Below, piece after piece: positions 36,170-48,000 of a stretch of 64,000 bases of DNA; positions within the stretch are counted from its first letter, which is position 1; each line of letters begins with the position of its first letter. Source of the DNA: Bremerella sp. P1 (GTDB lineage: Bacteria > Planctomycetota > Planctomycetia > Pirellulales > Pirellulaceae). The translations under genes were made by a program, and so were the position numbers. Under the pieces are notes generated by a model. It did not search any database, had not been told where the DNA came from, and worked only from the letters and a program-made list of their open reading frames with translations. The stretch lies in NCBI RefSeq assembly GCF_028748185.1, contig NZ_CP118164.1, forward strand, positions 5,791,814 to 5,855,813. Reading direction: 5' to 3'.

Positions 36170-39100
36170 ATGATGCGTGCAATCATCTCGTTCTGTGTTC
36201 GTGAACCCCTGGTGATGTTGGTCGTGACGACGGTCGTGATCGTTTCCGGATGGTTCGCCATGCGGAACGTCCCCATCGATGCGATACCTAACATCGGCGA
36301 GAATCAGGTGATTGTCTTCACGGCCTGGCCGGGGCGATCTCCCAAGGATGTCGAAGACCAGATCACCTACCCCCTTTCGGTCGCCATGTTGGCGGTGCCG
36401 AATGCAGAGTCGGTGCGTGGGAAAAGCCTGTTCGGGTATAGCTTCGTGCAGGTCACGTTTCACGACAGTACCGACTTTTACTGGGCGCGGTCGCGGGTGA
36501 TGGAGCAACTGGGAACGGCCACGGCCATGTTGCCGGACGGGGTGGTTCCGACGCTCGGTCCCGACGCCACCGGGCTCGGCCAGGTTCTGTACTACACGCT
36601 CGATCCGCCTGAAGGGATGAATTTGGCCCAGCTGCGCTCGCTGCAGGATTTCGTAGTGAAGTACGAACTTCAATCGGTCCCCGGAGTGAGCGAAGTCGCC
36701 AGCGTGGGCGGGTATGTGCGGCAGTATCAGATTGAAATCGATCCCGATCGCCTGCGTTTCCACAACGTGCCGCTCGACCAACTGGTCGATGCAGTCCGCA
36801 AGTCGAACATTGACGTCGGAGCCAAGACGATCGAATCAGGCGGCATGGAGTTCATCATCCGCGGACGCGGGTTCATCGGCGCTAATCAGGACAGCGACGA
36901 GGCGATTGCCGATATTGAAAAGACGGTAGTCCGTTCCCGCGACGGCATACCATTGCGCATTCGCGACCTGGGGCATGTGCAACTGGGGCCGGAGTTCCGG
37001 CGCGGTGCGATCGACCTCAACGGCACCGAGGCGGTCGGGGGCGTCGTGGTGATGCGCTACGGCGAAAACCCACGGGCGGTGATCGACCGCGTGAAGCAGA
37101 AGATCGAGCAAATCGAACCTAGCCTGCATGGCGTGAAGGTCAACATTGTCTACGACCGTACTGGCCTGATCGATGAAACGATCGCCACGTTGACCTCGGC
37201 GCTGACCCAGGAGGTTCTCATTACGGCGGTGGTGATCCTGTTGTTCCTGCTGCATATCCGGGCGAGCATCGTTGTCGCGGTTACCTTGCCCATTGCCGTG
37301 CTTCTTGCGTTCGTGGCGATGTACGTGTTTGGCATCGATGCCAACATTATGTCGCTGGCCGGCATTGCGATCGCGATCGGTACGATGGTCGACATGGGGA
37401 TCATCGTTTCCGAGACCATCTACGACCAATTGGCCGACTGGGAACGGGAAGGCTGCCCTGGCGGACGCGCTCGACGGTTGGAGGTAATACAAGAGGCGGC
37501 CAGTGAAGTCGCCCCGGCGGTGGTTACCGCCGTGATGACGACGGTGGTCAGTTTTCTGCCGGTGTTCATGTTAACGGGACGCGACTACAAGCTATTCGCA
37601 CCGCTGGCCTGGACAAAAACGTTTTCACTGCTGGCGGCATTGATCGTCGCCGTGACACTCGTGCCGGTGCTGAGTCGTTTCCTTCTTCAATCTTCCGAGC
37701 AAAAAAAGCGAACCCGTCTCTTTGCCGCTGGCTGCTTTGCCAGTACCGGCTTCATGCTGGGATGGACGCTCGGAAATGTGATTCAGGCAGCCACCGGCAT
37801 GCCCTTCACGGTCGTGGTTCTGGCGATGACAGGCATCTTTGCTGCGGCCGGCTATTGGATGCTTGGTGAACGTCTGCGGCCGGTCGACGAGAATCCTGTC
37901 AGCCGGTTCATACTCTGGGGGTACGAACCATTATTGCGGCTTTTCTTGGCCCGAAAGGGTGCCTTCCTGGTGGTTCCAAGCGTGGTGATCGCACTTGGGC
38001 TGGGGGCTTGGATCGGCCTGCCAACCATTCTGAAACCGGTGGAAGAAGGATCGAAGCTGCTGGGGGCGAACCTTGATGAAGTGCCAGGCTATGTCGACCT
38101 AAAGCATACGTTCACCGGTCTGGAATCGGATGACTGGATCGCGCTCGACGAAGGGAGTTGGTTCTACATGCCGACGCTCTACCCGGCCGCCAGTTTCTCG
38201 CAAGCCATGGAGGTGTTGCAAACGCAGGACGCATTGATCCGGGAGATCCCGGAAGTCGAAAACGTATTGGGCAAGATCGGCCGCGTCGAATCGGCTCTCG
38301 ATCCGGCCCCAGCTGCGATGATCGAAACGTACGTCATGCTCAAGCCGGTAGACCAATGGCGGGAAGGTATCACGACTCAAGATATCTGGGAACAGATCAA
38401 CGCCTTGGCGACGTTGCCCGGCGTGACGCCTGCGTCCCCACTTCAGCCGATTGAAGGTCGCGTGGTGATGCTGCAAAGCGGTATTAAAGCGTCGATGGCA
38501 ATCCGGATTTATGGTGATAGCCTGGATGGCCTGGCCGATGCTTCGATGAAAGTTGCCGAGCATCTCAAGACGCTTCCTCAGGTCAATGGAGCGACGGTGA
38601 ACCCCGACATCGTGCTGGGCAAGCCCTACGTCGAGTTCGACGTCAACCGCGATGCGGCGGCGCGCTATGGAATGTCGACGGCGATGGTCAACCAGGTGAT
38701 CGAAACGGCCCTGGGCGGTTCGAACGTAACGAAGACGGTCGAAGGACGCGAGCGTTACCCCGTGCGGGTTCGGTACGAGCGTCATCTGCGCGAGCAACTC
38801 TATGAGCTAACGAACCTGCCGGTCGTCACGCATTCCGGCGAGGTGGTTCCCCTTTCCAATCTGGCGACGATGAACACGACCTGGGGGCCAGGCGTGATCA
38901 ACAGCGAAGACGCCCGCTTAGTAGCACACGTGTCCTTTCAGCCGTCCGGCTCGATGGGCGACCTGGAAACGGCTGCGTCAGTGAAGCAAAGTTTGCTTTC
39001 TGCACAGCAAGATAAAAGTCTTGAGTTGCCCAAGGGGTATTCTCTTGAACCAGTCGGGTCGTTTCAAAACCAGATCGAAGCGAACCAGCGACTGCTGTGG

Positions 39101-39634
39101 GTGATTCCACTGGTGATGTTGATCAACCTATTCATTATTTATTTGCAGTTTCGTCACATACCAATCTCGGTGGCGGTCTTCGCTGGCATACCCGTGGCAT
39201 TTGCTGGGGGGATGTTGTGCCTGGCGATCAACTCGGTCGAGATCAACACGGCCGTGTGGGTGGGGTTCATTGCCTTGTTTGGTATTGCCGTCGACGATGG
39301 CGTGGTGATGGCAACGTACTTAGATCAGGTCTTCACGCGGAAACGCTTAAGCACGATCGAAGACATCCGCAATGCGACCGTCGAGGCGGGCATGAAGCGG
39401 ATTCGTCCCTGCTTGATGACCACCTTCACGACGATCATCGCCCTGGTACCGGTCATCATATCAACGGGGCGCGGCAGTGATGTGGCCAAGGCAATGGCCT
39501 GGCCGGTTGTCGGCGGCATGACGGTCGAGCTGCTGACACTGTTCGTCGTGCCGGTTGTCTTCGCCGCGTTCAAGGAATTCAAGATGAACCTGGGCATGCA
39601 CGATCGGCACTGGGTAGGAACCGAAGACTCGTAA
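36170..39634 (+). CDS. cusA: CusA-type heavy-metal RND efflux pump
   Basis: The product has 1154 residues and starts two bases after cusB, with AGAAGGAG as ribosome site; a second ATG follows immediately. Features of the HME-RND family: IPNIGENQVIVFTAWPGRSP at the N-terminus, transmembrane segments around 335-520 and 960-1130 (IAIAIGTMVDMGIIVSETIY, IALFGIAVDDGVVMATYLDQ), and WFYMPTLYP carrying a conserved methionine of the metal relay. An extra hydrophobic stretch near 505-560 makes it somewhat longer than E. coli CusA. The predicted substrate is Cu(I)/Ag(I), driven by the proton gradient. Confidence 0.93.
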   Translation: MMRAIISFCVREPLVMLVVTTVVIVSGWFAMRNVPIDAIPNIGENQVIVFTAWPGRSPKDVEDQITYPLSVAMLAVPNAESVRGKSLFGYSFVQVTFHDSTDFYWARSRVMEQLGTATAMLPDGVVPTLGPDATGLGQVLYYTLDPPEGMNLAQLRSLQDFVVKYELQSVPGVSEVASVGGYVRQYQIEIDPDRLRFHNVPLDQLVDAVRKSNIDVGAKTIESGGMEFIIRGRGFIGANQDSDEAIADIEKTVVRSRDGIPLRIRDLGHVQLGPEFRRGAIDLNGTEAVGGVVVMRYGENPRAVIDRVKQKIEQIEPSLHGVKVNIVYDRTGLIDETIATLTSALTQEVLITAVVILLFLLHIRASIVVAVTLPIAVLLAFVAMYVFGIDANIMSLAGIAIAIGTMVDMGIIVSETIYDQLADWEREGCPGGRARRLEVIQEAASEVAPAVVTAVMTTVVSFLPVFMLTGRDYKLFAPLAWTKTFSLLAALIVAVTLVPVLSRFLLQSSEQKKRTRLFAAGCFASTGFMLGWTLGNVIQAATGMPFTVVVLAMTGIFAAAGYWMLGERLRPVDENPVSRFILWGYEPLLRLFLARKGAFLVVPSVVIALGLGAWIGLPTILKPVEEGSKLLGANLDEVPGYVDLKHTFTGLESDDWIALDEGSWFYMPTLYPAASFSQAMEVLQTQDALIREIPEVENVLGKIGRVESALDPAPAAMIETYVMLKPVDQWREGITTQDIWEQINALATLPGVTPASPLQPIEGRVVMLQSGIKASMAIRIYGDSLDGLADASMKVAEHLKTLPQVNGATVNPDIVLGKPYVEFDVNRDAAARYGMSTAMVNQVIETALGGSNVTKTVEGRERYPVRVRYERHLREQLYELTNLPVVTHSGEVVPLSNLATMNTTWGPGVINSEDARLVAHVSFQPSGSMGDLETAASVKQSLLSAQQDKSLELPKGYSLEPVGSFQNQIEANQRLLWVIPLVMLINLFIIYLQFRHIPISVAVFAGIPVAFAGGMLCLAINSVEINTAVWVGFIALFGIAVDDGVVMATYLDQVFTRKRLSTIEDIRNATVEAGMKRIRPCLMTTFTTIIALVPVIISTGRGSDVAKAMAWPVVGGMTVELLTLFVVPVVFAAFKEFKMNLGMHDRHWVGTEDS

Positions 39635-39651
39635 TACGGAAAGGTCCCTGA

Positions 39652-40896
39652 TCAATCCACTGGGAAACGAGCCTTTGTCATCTTGCCATACCCGGCCGGC
39701 CAGCGGCTGTTTATCTCGACCTCGCCGACCAATTCGTCTTTGCCAAGTTCGGCCGAAGGATCGCTCTGCAGCTTGTCGGCCGCGTCGATATAGATTCGCA
39801 TCAGGTACTTGCCAGGGGGCAGTTTGCCGTCGCTCAGCCTCTTGGCCTGGGCAGAATCTCTGGGGGCTGTCACGCTGAGCGAATGCTGCCAGAGCCCCTT
39901 CGCGCCGAACACGGCCCGGTCGGAAGTGGCGACGCGGTGCTCGGACCATCCGGCGTCCGTTTCGCGATAGAGGTCTACCTGCAATAGCTTCTTATCGTAC
40001 TTAGCCGGGATACCATCGAGCTTGAGCCAGATCTCGGTGACGTTGGAAACTTCGTCACTGGCGCGAGGCAACTGGTCTGCCGTCTGGTACGTTCCCCTGA
40101 CGGTCGCGGCGTAGTCGTCGAGGAAGCGGCGGAACTGCTTGTACGAACGATCCCCCACAAGCATCTTTTGCCCGCCACCGTGCTCGACCTGAAGCGTCGG
40201 CTTGGTCAGCAGCAGACTTTGCCGTGGCTGCTTCGGGTTGATCAAGTCGGCATCGAGCATATACTTCAGCGTCGCTTGCGGATCATTCAGGACGATCCAC
40301 GAGACCTCTTCGCCATGCTCGGCGACTTGCTTCTGATTGCGATCGGGCGAGTGACACGCCGCACAGCGGCCCACCTCGGTCCAGATGTTGTCGATGAACG
40401 AAGCCATGACCCGGTCTTTTCGAGCATGACGAATGACCTCAACCGGCAGTGTGGGGCCAGCCGGCTGTGGTTTTCCCTCGTTCGACAACAGCGACGAGTC
40501 CTTCACGGCCGCCAGAATCCAAGCCCTGAACGCCGACAGTTCCTTCTCGCGAATCTCCTGCGTCACCGGGTTCGGGTCGTCTGGGGCTCGCTCGATGAAC
40601 GTCAGGATCTTCGACGCCTCTGGATTGTCGACATCAATCAATCTGGCTTGCCGCAGGGCCGCAAACGTATCGGCCTGGTTCGGGCGAATGTACTGCTTCA
40701 GGTCGACACCACTGAGATGACACTCGGTACAGCTCGATGGTTTTGCCGCCTGAAAGATGGGAAGGATTCGCCGCTTGAAGATTTGCTGTGACGAGCTGGA
40801 TCCCAGATCCTCGCCCCGTAGGTGACGCGACGCGAAATTCACCTCGCCCGATCCCAGTAGTAGCACCACGAGTAGAAACATGCGGCCGTTTGTCAT
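39652..40896 (-). CDS. Exported diheme cytochrome-like protein
   Basis: The product has 414 residues with a signal peptide (MFLLVVLLLGSGEVNFASRH). Two c-type heme motifs are visible: CTECH at 56-60 and CAACH near 179-183. The C-terminal third is a beta-rich domain without cysteines. The type is common in planctomycetes and has no assigned role. It is convergent with cusA (17 bases between stops) and shares its GC-rich composition, but is not part of that operon. Confidence 0.78.
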   Translation of the reverse strand: MTNGRMFLLVVLLLGSGEVNFASRHLRGEDLGSSSSQQIFKRRILPIFQAAKPSSCTECHLSGVDLKQYIRPNQADTFAALRQARLIDVDNPEASKILTFIERAPDDPNPVTQEIREKELSAFRAWILAAVKDSSLLSNEGKPQPAGPTLPVEVIRHARKDRVMASFIDNIWTEVGRCAACHSPDRNQKQVAEHGEEVSWIVLNDPQATLKYMLDADLINPKQPRQSLLLTKPTLQVEHGGGQKMLVGDRSYKQFRRFLDDYAATVRGTYQTADQLPRASDEVSNVTEIWLKLDGIPAKYDKKLLQVDLYRETDAGWSEHRVATSDRAVFGAKGLWQHSLSVTAPRDSAQAKRLSDGKLPPGKYLMRIYIDAADKLQSDPSAELGKDELVGEVEINSRWPAGYGKMTKARFPVD

Positions 40897-41130
40897 GGGA
40901 AGAGCTCCCCGGTTCCAATGGTAGAAGTGTTTTTACTCGGAAGGATTCGTTGGATTAGCAACTTAAGATAGTCTCTTCGGATTGATAAACCGAAGGGTGT
41001 GAGAGAATAGCAAATCGTGAACAATGATGTCAGCATATCTGACTTGTCTTCTGGTGCAAAAGCAAAGTAAGAAAAACGCTTCTGGAGTCCACTAACTCCG
41101 AGCGAATTTGCCATCAGGAAAGGCTTGCGA

Positions 41131-41466
41131 ATGATCTTTCGCGCTATCATCGCCGGCTTGGTTGTCGCCGCCGTCTCGCTGATTGCCCACCGTTTCCCGC
41201 GGATCGGAGGCATACTGCTGACCCTGCCCGTGGTCAGCATCGTGGCGTTTGTGACCGTCTGGTGGAAAGATCAAGAGCTTTGGAACATCTCGAAGCTGGC
41301 CCGTGAGACGCTGATACTCGTCCCCTTGGGGACTACCGTTCTTCGTGCCGCTGGCATTATCAGAACGCCTCGGGCTAGGCTTCTGGCCGCATTCGTTCTC
41401 GACCTAGCTTTAGTCTCGGCAACAATTGGTTTGTGGTTTGCGTTCGGGCCGAAAATTGAGAACTAG
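41131..41466 (+). CDS. DUF3147 family membrane protein
   Basis: The product has 111 residues from ATG 41131, with AGGAAAGG about 7 bases upstream; a TTG two codons earlier is less likely. Four hydrophobic segments are visible (FRAIIAGLVVAAVSLIAH, IGGILLTLPVVSIVAFVTVW, LILVPLGTTVL, LLAAFVLDLALVSATIGLWF). Length and the GGILLTLP segment match DUF3147, a small inner-membrane family of unknown role. It stands alone. Confidence 0.8.
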   Translation: MIFRAIIAGLVVAAVSLIAHRFPRIGGILLTLPVVSIVAFVTVWWKDQELWNISKLARETLILVPLGTTVLRAAGIIRTPRARLLAAFVLDLALVSATIGLWFAFGPKIEN

Positions 41467-42005
41467 ATCGACCGGACTTGGCGTGAAAACTTAATCCGTG
41501 GTGTTTGTTAGTTGATTCAACTTTTCCCCAGGAGGATCTGTCTTGAGTAGTCTTGCGATAGTGTGTTGAAAGTTAGTGAGGCATCTATCGAGCGTGATTG
41601 CACGCACAGGCCGCCTAAGGCGATAGCTATTCAGAAATAGATCGGTTTTTCTCGCAAATCCGGCTCTTGCCAAATGTCAATGTTCTCGGTTCGCGAAAGA
41701 CTCAGTTCGGGGTGCAAAGCCAACCCTCCGCAATTCAGTAAAGGGTTCCGTTCGCTCAGCGGTAGGCCGAAAAGGACTCGAAATCAGCAAAGCATTGCTG
41801 CATCAAGCTTTCCAAGTTTTCAGTAAACAGAGAACTCTCACTAAGAGGGTTCTGCAAGGGGAGCAGACACAAACCGGCTTATCTCAATGAGAGCGATCTA
41901 AGCCTGAATTCTGCCGTTGTCCACCAAGTCGGCTGAGACGCTACCGGTGGGTTCGGCAGGTTCTAAGCTACGACATGATTCTACATATCCCGGGGGAAAT
42001 AAGGT
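41467..42005. other. Non-coding gap downstream of the giant gene
   Basis: About 540 bases between DUF3147 and the 3' end of the giant gene. It contains the diverged third copy of the structured repeat (41829-41955). Around 41665-41690 there is a weak tRNA T-arm-like string (GCAAATCCGGCTCTTGCCA), too poor to call. No gene is evident. Confidence 0.45.
41829..41955 (+). repeat. Structured repeat, diverged copy C
   Basis: A hairpin AGAACTCTC-ACTAA-GAGGGTTCT (41831-41853) replaces the GTCTC hairpin of the other copies. It is followed by 41867-41955, which aligns base by base with 29514-29602: ACACAAACCGGC against ACATAACCCGGC at the left, and CACCAAGTCGGCTGAGACGC against CACCAATTTGGCAGAGACAC at the right, then CTACCGGTGGGTT. 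The 5' half of copies A and B (terminator and first hairpins) is missing. Confidence 0.5.
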
Positions 42006-45000
42006 TTAATCAAAAAACCAGTCGATGGATAACGCGTCAAATTGGTGGTCGTCCTCAATTTCAGCATTCACTGGCAAATCGTCATCTGAGAACACGGCGT
42101 CGATGATCCGAGGGTCAAGATTAGTGGTGGTCAAAGGAACTCTGTCGAGTTGTTCAGACGAATCGGACACGAGTTCTATTTCTTCGATATTCGGTTGTGA
42201 ATCATAATCGTAGACATCAGCGTTGAAGTACTCGGACACATGAGCGTATGAGAGAACGCTGGTTGCTGAATCTTGTTCCGGTTCTCCCTCAAAGGTAAGA
42301 CGTGGGGCGCTAATCCGTGATTCGGCTAATACCCTGGCTTGGAGGATATCACCACTCGAGGAGTCTTTACGTCTGCCGTAGTTCCTAACAAACAAAGCGA
42401 AATCGGAAAGATCTATCCTGCCACTTTGGTCGTAGTCGAATCGGTATGCGTCGGGTTCATCAACGCCCGGTTGTTTGCCGTAGTTTCTGATCAGTCCAGC
42501 GAAGTCGCCGAGCCCAATACGGCCATCGTCATTTGTGTCATAAATAACCGGCAAAAATGATCCTCGATGGTCCGATACTATTAGCAGATGTTGTTCATTG
42601 TTTACTCTCTTGGTCTCTTTAAGCAGGATGGCATCTGCGCTACCAGGCGACGGGTACTCGCCGATGATTTCCATGGGGACGCCAACGCCGTTTTCACGAT
42701 CTACAGGAACTAGCAGGTTGGCAATCAAAACGCGTTCGCCCAGCTGAAACCCAGTAAAATCGACACCAGTCAAGCTCAGGCGGAAGATGGTCTCGCTGGA
42801 TTGAGCTTCCGTCAAAACGGAACTACCACTACCTAAGCTTGACAGAAATATCGGCTCTTCGAACCAACCGCTCTTCGTAGTAAGCGTGAACTCAAGATCA
42901 ATGATTTGCTCGAATAGATCTTCATTGATCGTGATCCACAACTGAGCAGGAACATCTTGCCATTCATTGAAAATGGCCTGCTCATCGTCCGCCGTTTGCT
43001 GGCTTGTTCCCACAGGTAGATTGGTTTCCGAAACTAATCGCAATTCAGAATAGGAAGCTCCAATGACAAATATTCGCTGTTCAGTTGAACTTGATCCACC
43101 ATCTTCATCCGAGACTGTGAGTCGGACTGCGTATTGATCGGCCGCAGGAGGCGTGAAGCGAAACTCGGTCATTTCAACTCCGCTGCCTTCTGCGACTACG
43201 TCCTGATTGCCTAGTGCAAAGACTTGATACGAAAAGGTCAGCTCGTCATTCACACCCGCCAGATCTGTCGCTGACGTCATGACAACAATTTCGTTTCCGA
43301 CGACTCTCACATCGCTTATGGATTCGATTGTCGGGGCCGGCGATGCGTTGGCGACGATCATCTGAAAGCTGACCAGAGATGTCTGTGTGCCGTCGACAAG
43401 TAAAGAAATTTGAACCACATCCGAGTCCACCGGACCATCGGAGGGAGCAAATGACCAACTCCACGTACCATCGCCGTTGTCAGTGACCTCTCCGATGGAA
43501 GCCTGCAATTCAGCGTTTGCGGAGGGATTATACCTACCGGAGTTTACCACCGTTTCCGATTCGTAGGACCAAACGGTCGAGGCGTCAACTGTCATTTCGT
43601 CAACGGCAATGACTCGGGATAGGTGAAAGCTTTGAAGTCCGTCCGTGATCTGTAAGTCGACCGTTACGAAGCCAGCCTCGTTGATTGTCAGATCGAACGA
43701 TGATTCTGTCGAATCAATGAGCGTCGCATCACCTTGCGTGACCTTCCATTGAAAGCTTAAGTTTCCGTCGTCGAAGGTGTCAGGTATATCGATTCCGAAA
43801 TATTCTTCGGTGCCGGCCAAGATACCCTTAGGAAGAATAAGGTCGGCGATAATCGATCCGACAGTCTGAATATTCTGGCCTAGATGGAAAGTAGCATTGT
43901 CAATTTGAAGCGTTCTCATGCCGGCCGCATCTTCGGTCCAGACAAAGTCCGTGGAGTCACTTGCGAAGAAAGCCACCTGATCCTGCGGATCTCCCAGGAT
44001 CGTTATTGATGAGTCTGCTGGCAGATAGCCTCCGAAAAGATCCTCGCCGTTGTTGACCAGGATTCCCTCGCTCGTCACCGACACGTACACGATATCTTCC
44101 AGGGAATTGCTCGTCACATCAATCTCTGGGAGGTCCCGGTCCTCGATGGTCCCCAATGCCAAGTCTCGGTACAGGACGGCGTTTGTTACGGAATCTAAAA
44201 TGAGCGATATCGATTCCGTTCCTTCAGGTATCGTATCGCTGAAAACATTAACAGTGATCTGCTTCGATTCCAAGTCGCCCGGATCCCATTGGAGTTGTCC
44301 AACATTTTCCTCATAGTCGAGCCCAGCCAGGGCGGTAAGACCATCGGTACGATAGTTGACAGTGATGGGTAAATTGCTCGACGCGATTGTCAGAGGCGTG
44401 ACGTCAAAGACAAGTTGAGTGATCCCATCACCTTCTTCTACAAAGGCATCGGAAACCATCACATAGACCGGCAGGATGTTTCCAATCGTCGCGTTACTAA
44501 CGACTGATTCGATCTCGGTGCGAGTTGTTCTGGCACTAAAGTCTTCGGCAGTGATCAACCCTGACGCAAAGTCCGCCAAGTCGTCAGAAACTTTTGTTTG
44601 CAAGACCTTTTGAATGGTAACGATGCCTTCGACATAACTGACACCCACGGGCACTGCGATCTCGCGAGCAAGGCCATTGAGATCGGCAATAACTGCAGTG
44701 GAAGCTTCAATGACTTCCGTGCTCAGATTCACGCCAGAGCGAACGGAGACGCCCTGGATCACGCTTCGAATCACACTTGTTTTCGTTAGATCAAGATTCG
44801 AACTTTCCGAAGCGATTTTCTCCGCAATGTCCGAGAAAGCCAAATCGGCAAATAGCGAGAGCGAAAGAGTCGACTCAGCGCCGTGAAACAGGCTGGCCAG
44901 TTCGATTACGGTGTTGTAGACCTCAGTATCCAGCAGGAACATTCTTCCTGCCGCCACGTTCCCATTGATTGCCTGAGAGAGAAAGTCGAAATCGACACTG

Positions 45001-48000
45001 GATACGTCCGTAACACCGATGGCATCAAGGTACCGCGCCTCCGAATCCCGCACGCCTTCCAAGTCGAGTGGAAAATGACCGTCGACAACTAGCTTTGTGA
45101 TTAACGTGGAGGTTGGGGTTGTCGTCACGAAGTTCGACGGAGAGGTGAAGGGAATCTTAAATGGCAGGTTAACCGACGTATCGATCCCTCCTATCGTCAC
45201 CCACTGACCTTCGTTCGGATCCAGAATATCATTCCCGTTCACGTCAGCGATTTCGCTACCAAACACCAAAACGTTTCCGTCCGAATCGGCTGATCCAAGC
45301 GGCTCGTGTTCCGTGCGAATGCCGTTGAAATCCACGTCAAAGAAGACTGTTGTTCCCTCTGGGTAGCCGCCAAAGACTTTCTTCCAGGTGAGCTTCTTAA
45401 CCTGCTCAGGAACGGAAGCCTTAAGGCTCTCGCCAACATCTTCGATCCACTCTCCTGCGTTTTGAAGTTCCCTTTTGACGTCATCGAGCGTGACGTTTTC
45501 GCCGATTAGATCGCCAATGGCGACTGTCCCGCCTGCCAGAATTGAATCTAATTTTGCCCCCAGAAACTCAATGCCCGTTCCAAAGAGCTTTTCAAGATGG
45601 CTGCCCAGATTGTCAAGAATGAGGTCCTTGCCAATCTCCTTTAAGAGTTCTCGCGAGAACTTCCAAGGATCGCTATTAAAATCAGCGTTCACCGCAGGGC
45701 CATCAATTCCCAAAACAGCATTCGGATCTGGGTACTTATCGCCCAAGTAGTTGATCGTGTGGGCCGTTATGTTGGTGATGACGTTGAAGGGGGGGGGCAG
45801 GAATGTGGAAGCAATTTCCACCGCTTGGATGATTTCGTCGATATCACGATTGGCACCACTACGAGTTAGTAACTTGTCGAGTTCGTTTGCTGCGTGCGAG
45901 AATTGTCCGTTGTTGATCTCATTCTCAACCTGCGTGTTGAGATTCGCAATTGCAGTGCTACTAAGTTGATCGTTGTCGATTAGTCGCACTTGAGAACGTC
46001 TCAGGGCCGGGTCGACTGGAAGAAGCGCATTGGAAGCCGAGTCGAGATTGACAGAAAACCGTTTGAGGGCCTCCTTGAGATCATCGTCAATGAGTGGCAC
46101 TAAGACATCTAAGGAGGTCTGACCTGGAGCAAACGTGACTGAGTTGAAAACTGGACGGAAGTCTATACCTATCCGGGCCGATTCCTGCGAGTAGCCAAGG
46201 CCCACCACGATCGGATCCGTCGATGCATGCGACAAATACAACTTAAGCTTCGCGTTATCACTTCCCTCGCCAACAAGCTGTGAAGTGTTCTTCCAGAACA
46301 CGCGAGGCAATTCGTCATTGTCCCTCACCGAAAGAGACGCGAAAGGCGTCCCTTCGAGAATACCTCCGCCGCTTGTTGGACTTGAAAGCCTGACGTAAAG
46401 ACTTTCCGTCGCCTCGACTTCCTGATCGTCTGTGATCGACACAAGAAGGGTAGCCGACGTAGCAAATGCGGGAATGATAACCTGCGTCGGAGCAGTAAAG
46501 TCACTATTTCGCTTGGCCGTGCCCGAGTAAGTAATGGGAACGACGATCGGCTTATTTGAGGGTGCGGAAAGAGTGATTAACAGCTTGGTTGTCCCGTCCG
46601 ATTCACTAATGCTCTTTTCATCTTGAAGCAGGTCGATCAGCGGATCGTTATCAGCAACATCTAAGGCGAAAGAGGTTAGGTCGCCTCGTTCTGCTCCAAC
46701 AGGCGTGCCTAGATCAATAAAAAGCTGTTCCGGGGGCTCATTGACTTCGTCTTCGTTCAGAGTGATGTCGAATGTGAATGATGTCTGCAGCGGAGCAAAT
46801 GTGATGATCGACTCGGAAATCGTGTAATCGGAGCCATCATTGCTAGTGCCGGTCACGACAAAAGGAACGGTCACTTCACTGTCCGACGGTTTATCCAACG
46901 AAACGCTAACTTGGTAGACTTCGCCTTCGTATGCCTTCGCCTTTTCGACGTCAAAGGATACCCGCGAGATATCATTATCGAGAATGTCAGTCAAAACGGA
47001 CTGTGTAGTCCCCAGTTGGACACCATCCGTTGGTTGTAACGTGACGATAAAATTCTCGATGTCTTCGCGAATGTTATCGTCCACAATATTCACCTGAATG
47101 GAAGCTTCCAATCGACCAGGCGAGAATAATAAACTCCCACTCAGCAGGTGGTAGTCAGCACCATTGGTTGCTGTCCCTGCGACAACGTAAGGGATGCTGA
47201 TTTCCGTATCGGAGATTCTGGAGAGTCGTGCCCTTACGAATAAGGTTTCAACGTCTTCCGAAGTGACACGATATGCTGAATCGAGAAATATGACCGGAGC
47301 GTCATTCTGAGAGATGATTACCGTTGCAACCGACGGTTCCGAGGATTCCAGCGATGTTACTGCCCCAATCGGCTGGCCCATCGTAACAATGATGGATTCC
47401 GCCAGTTCGGTCACATTGTCGTCTTTGATCTGAATGTCAAATGAACCTGTCATAGAGCCGGCAGGAACGATCAACTGGGATGGCACCGGCGATGAGAAGT
47501 CGTTTTCGTCGGTCTTCCCAGAATAGATCAACGGAATGCTGACATCCTGCCCGGAGACCTTATCTAGCGATGCCCAAATCGTAACGGTTCCAGCATCCTC
47601 TTCCACAATCTGGGCCTTCGATGTGAAGAAGACTGTCGGTAGAGGATCGTTGTCCGCAACTTCAATCGTATGCGTCGACTTGATTCCGACGCTGGTCGCA
47701 TTGGTACCCGCCAAACTCAAAACAAGATTTTCAACGCCCTCGGATAGGTCATCCTCATTCAGAGAAACTGAGATGACACCCTGCGTCTTCCCTTCGGGGA
47801 TCACAACGCTGGTTTGCGTGATCGCGAATTCCGAACTATCAAGGTCTCCTGCGACGTTGAACGGGATGGTTAGGTCACTTTCCGCCGGGGTACCATTTTC
47901 CAATTCAACAATGATTTGTACTTCCCCGGTGTTTTCGCTTACCTGAGTAATCTCTGTGGCAAACGAAACTGGCACGCCGACTGCAGCAGTGTATTCGAGT

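Noticed and set aside
41665-41690. Possible second tRNA T-arm remnant (GCAAATCCGGCTCTTGCCA)
   Set aside because: The 5' half of the T-stem does not pair and no anticodon arm is visible, so similarity may be chance.
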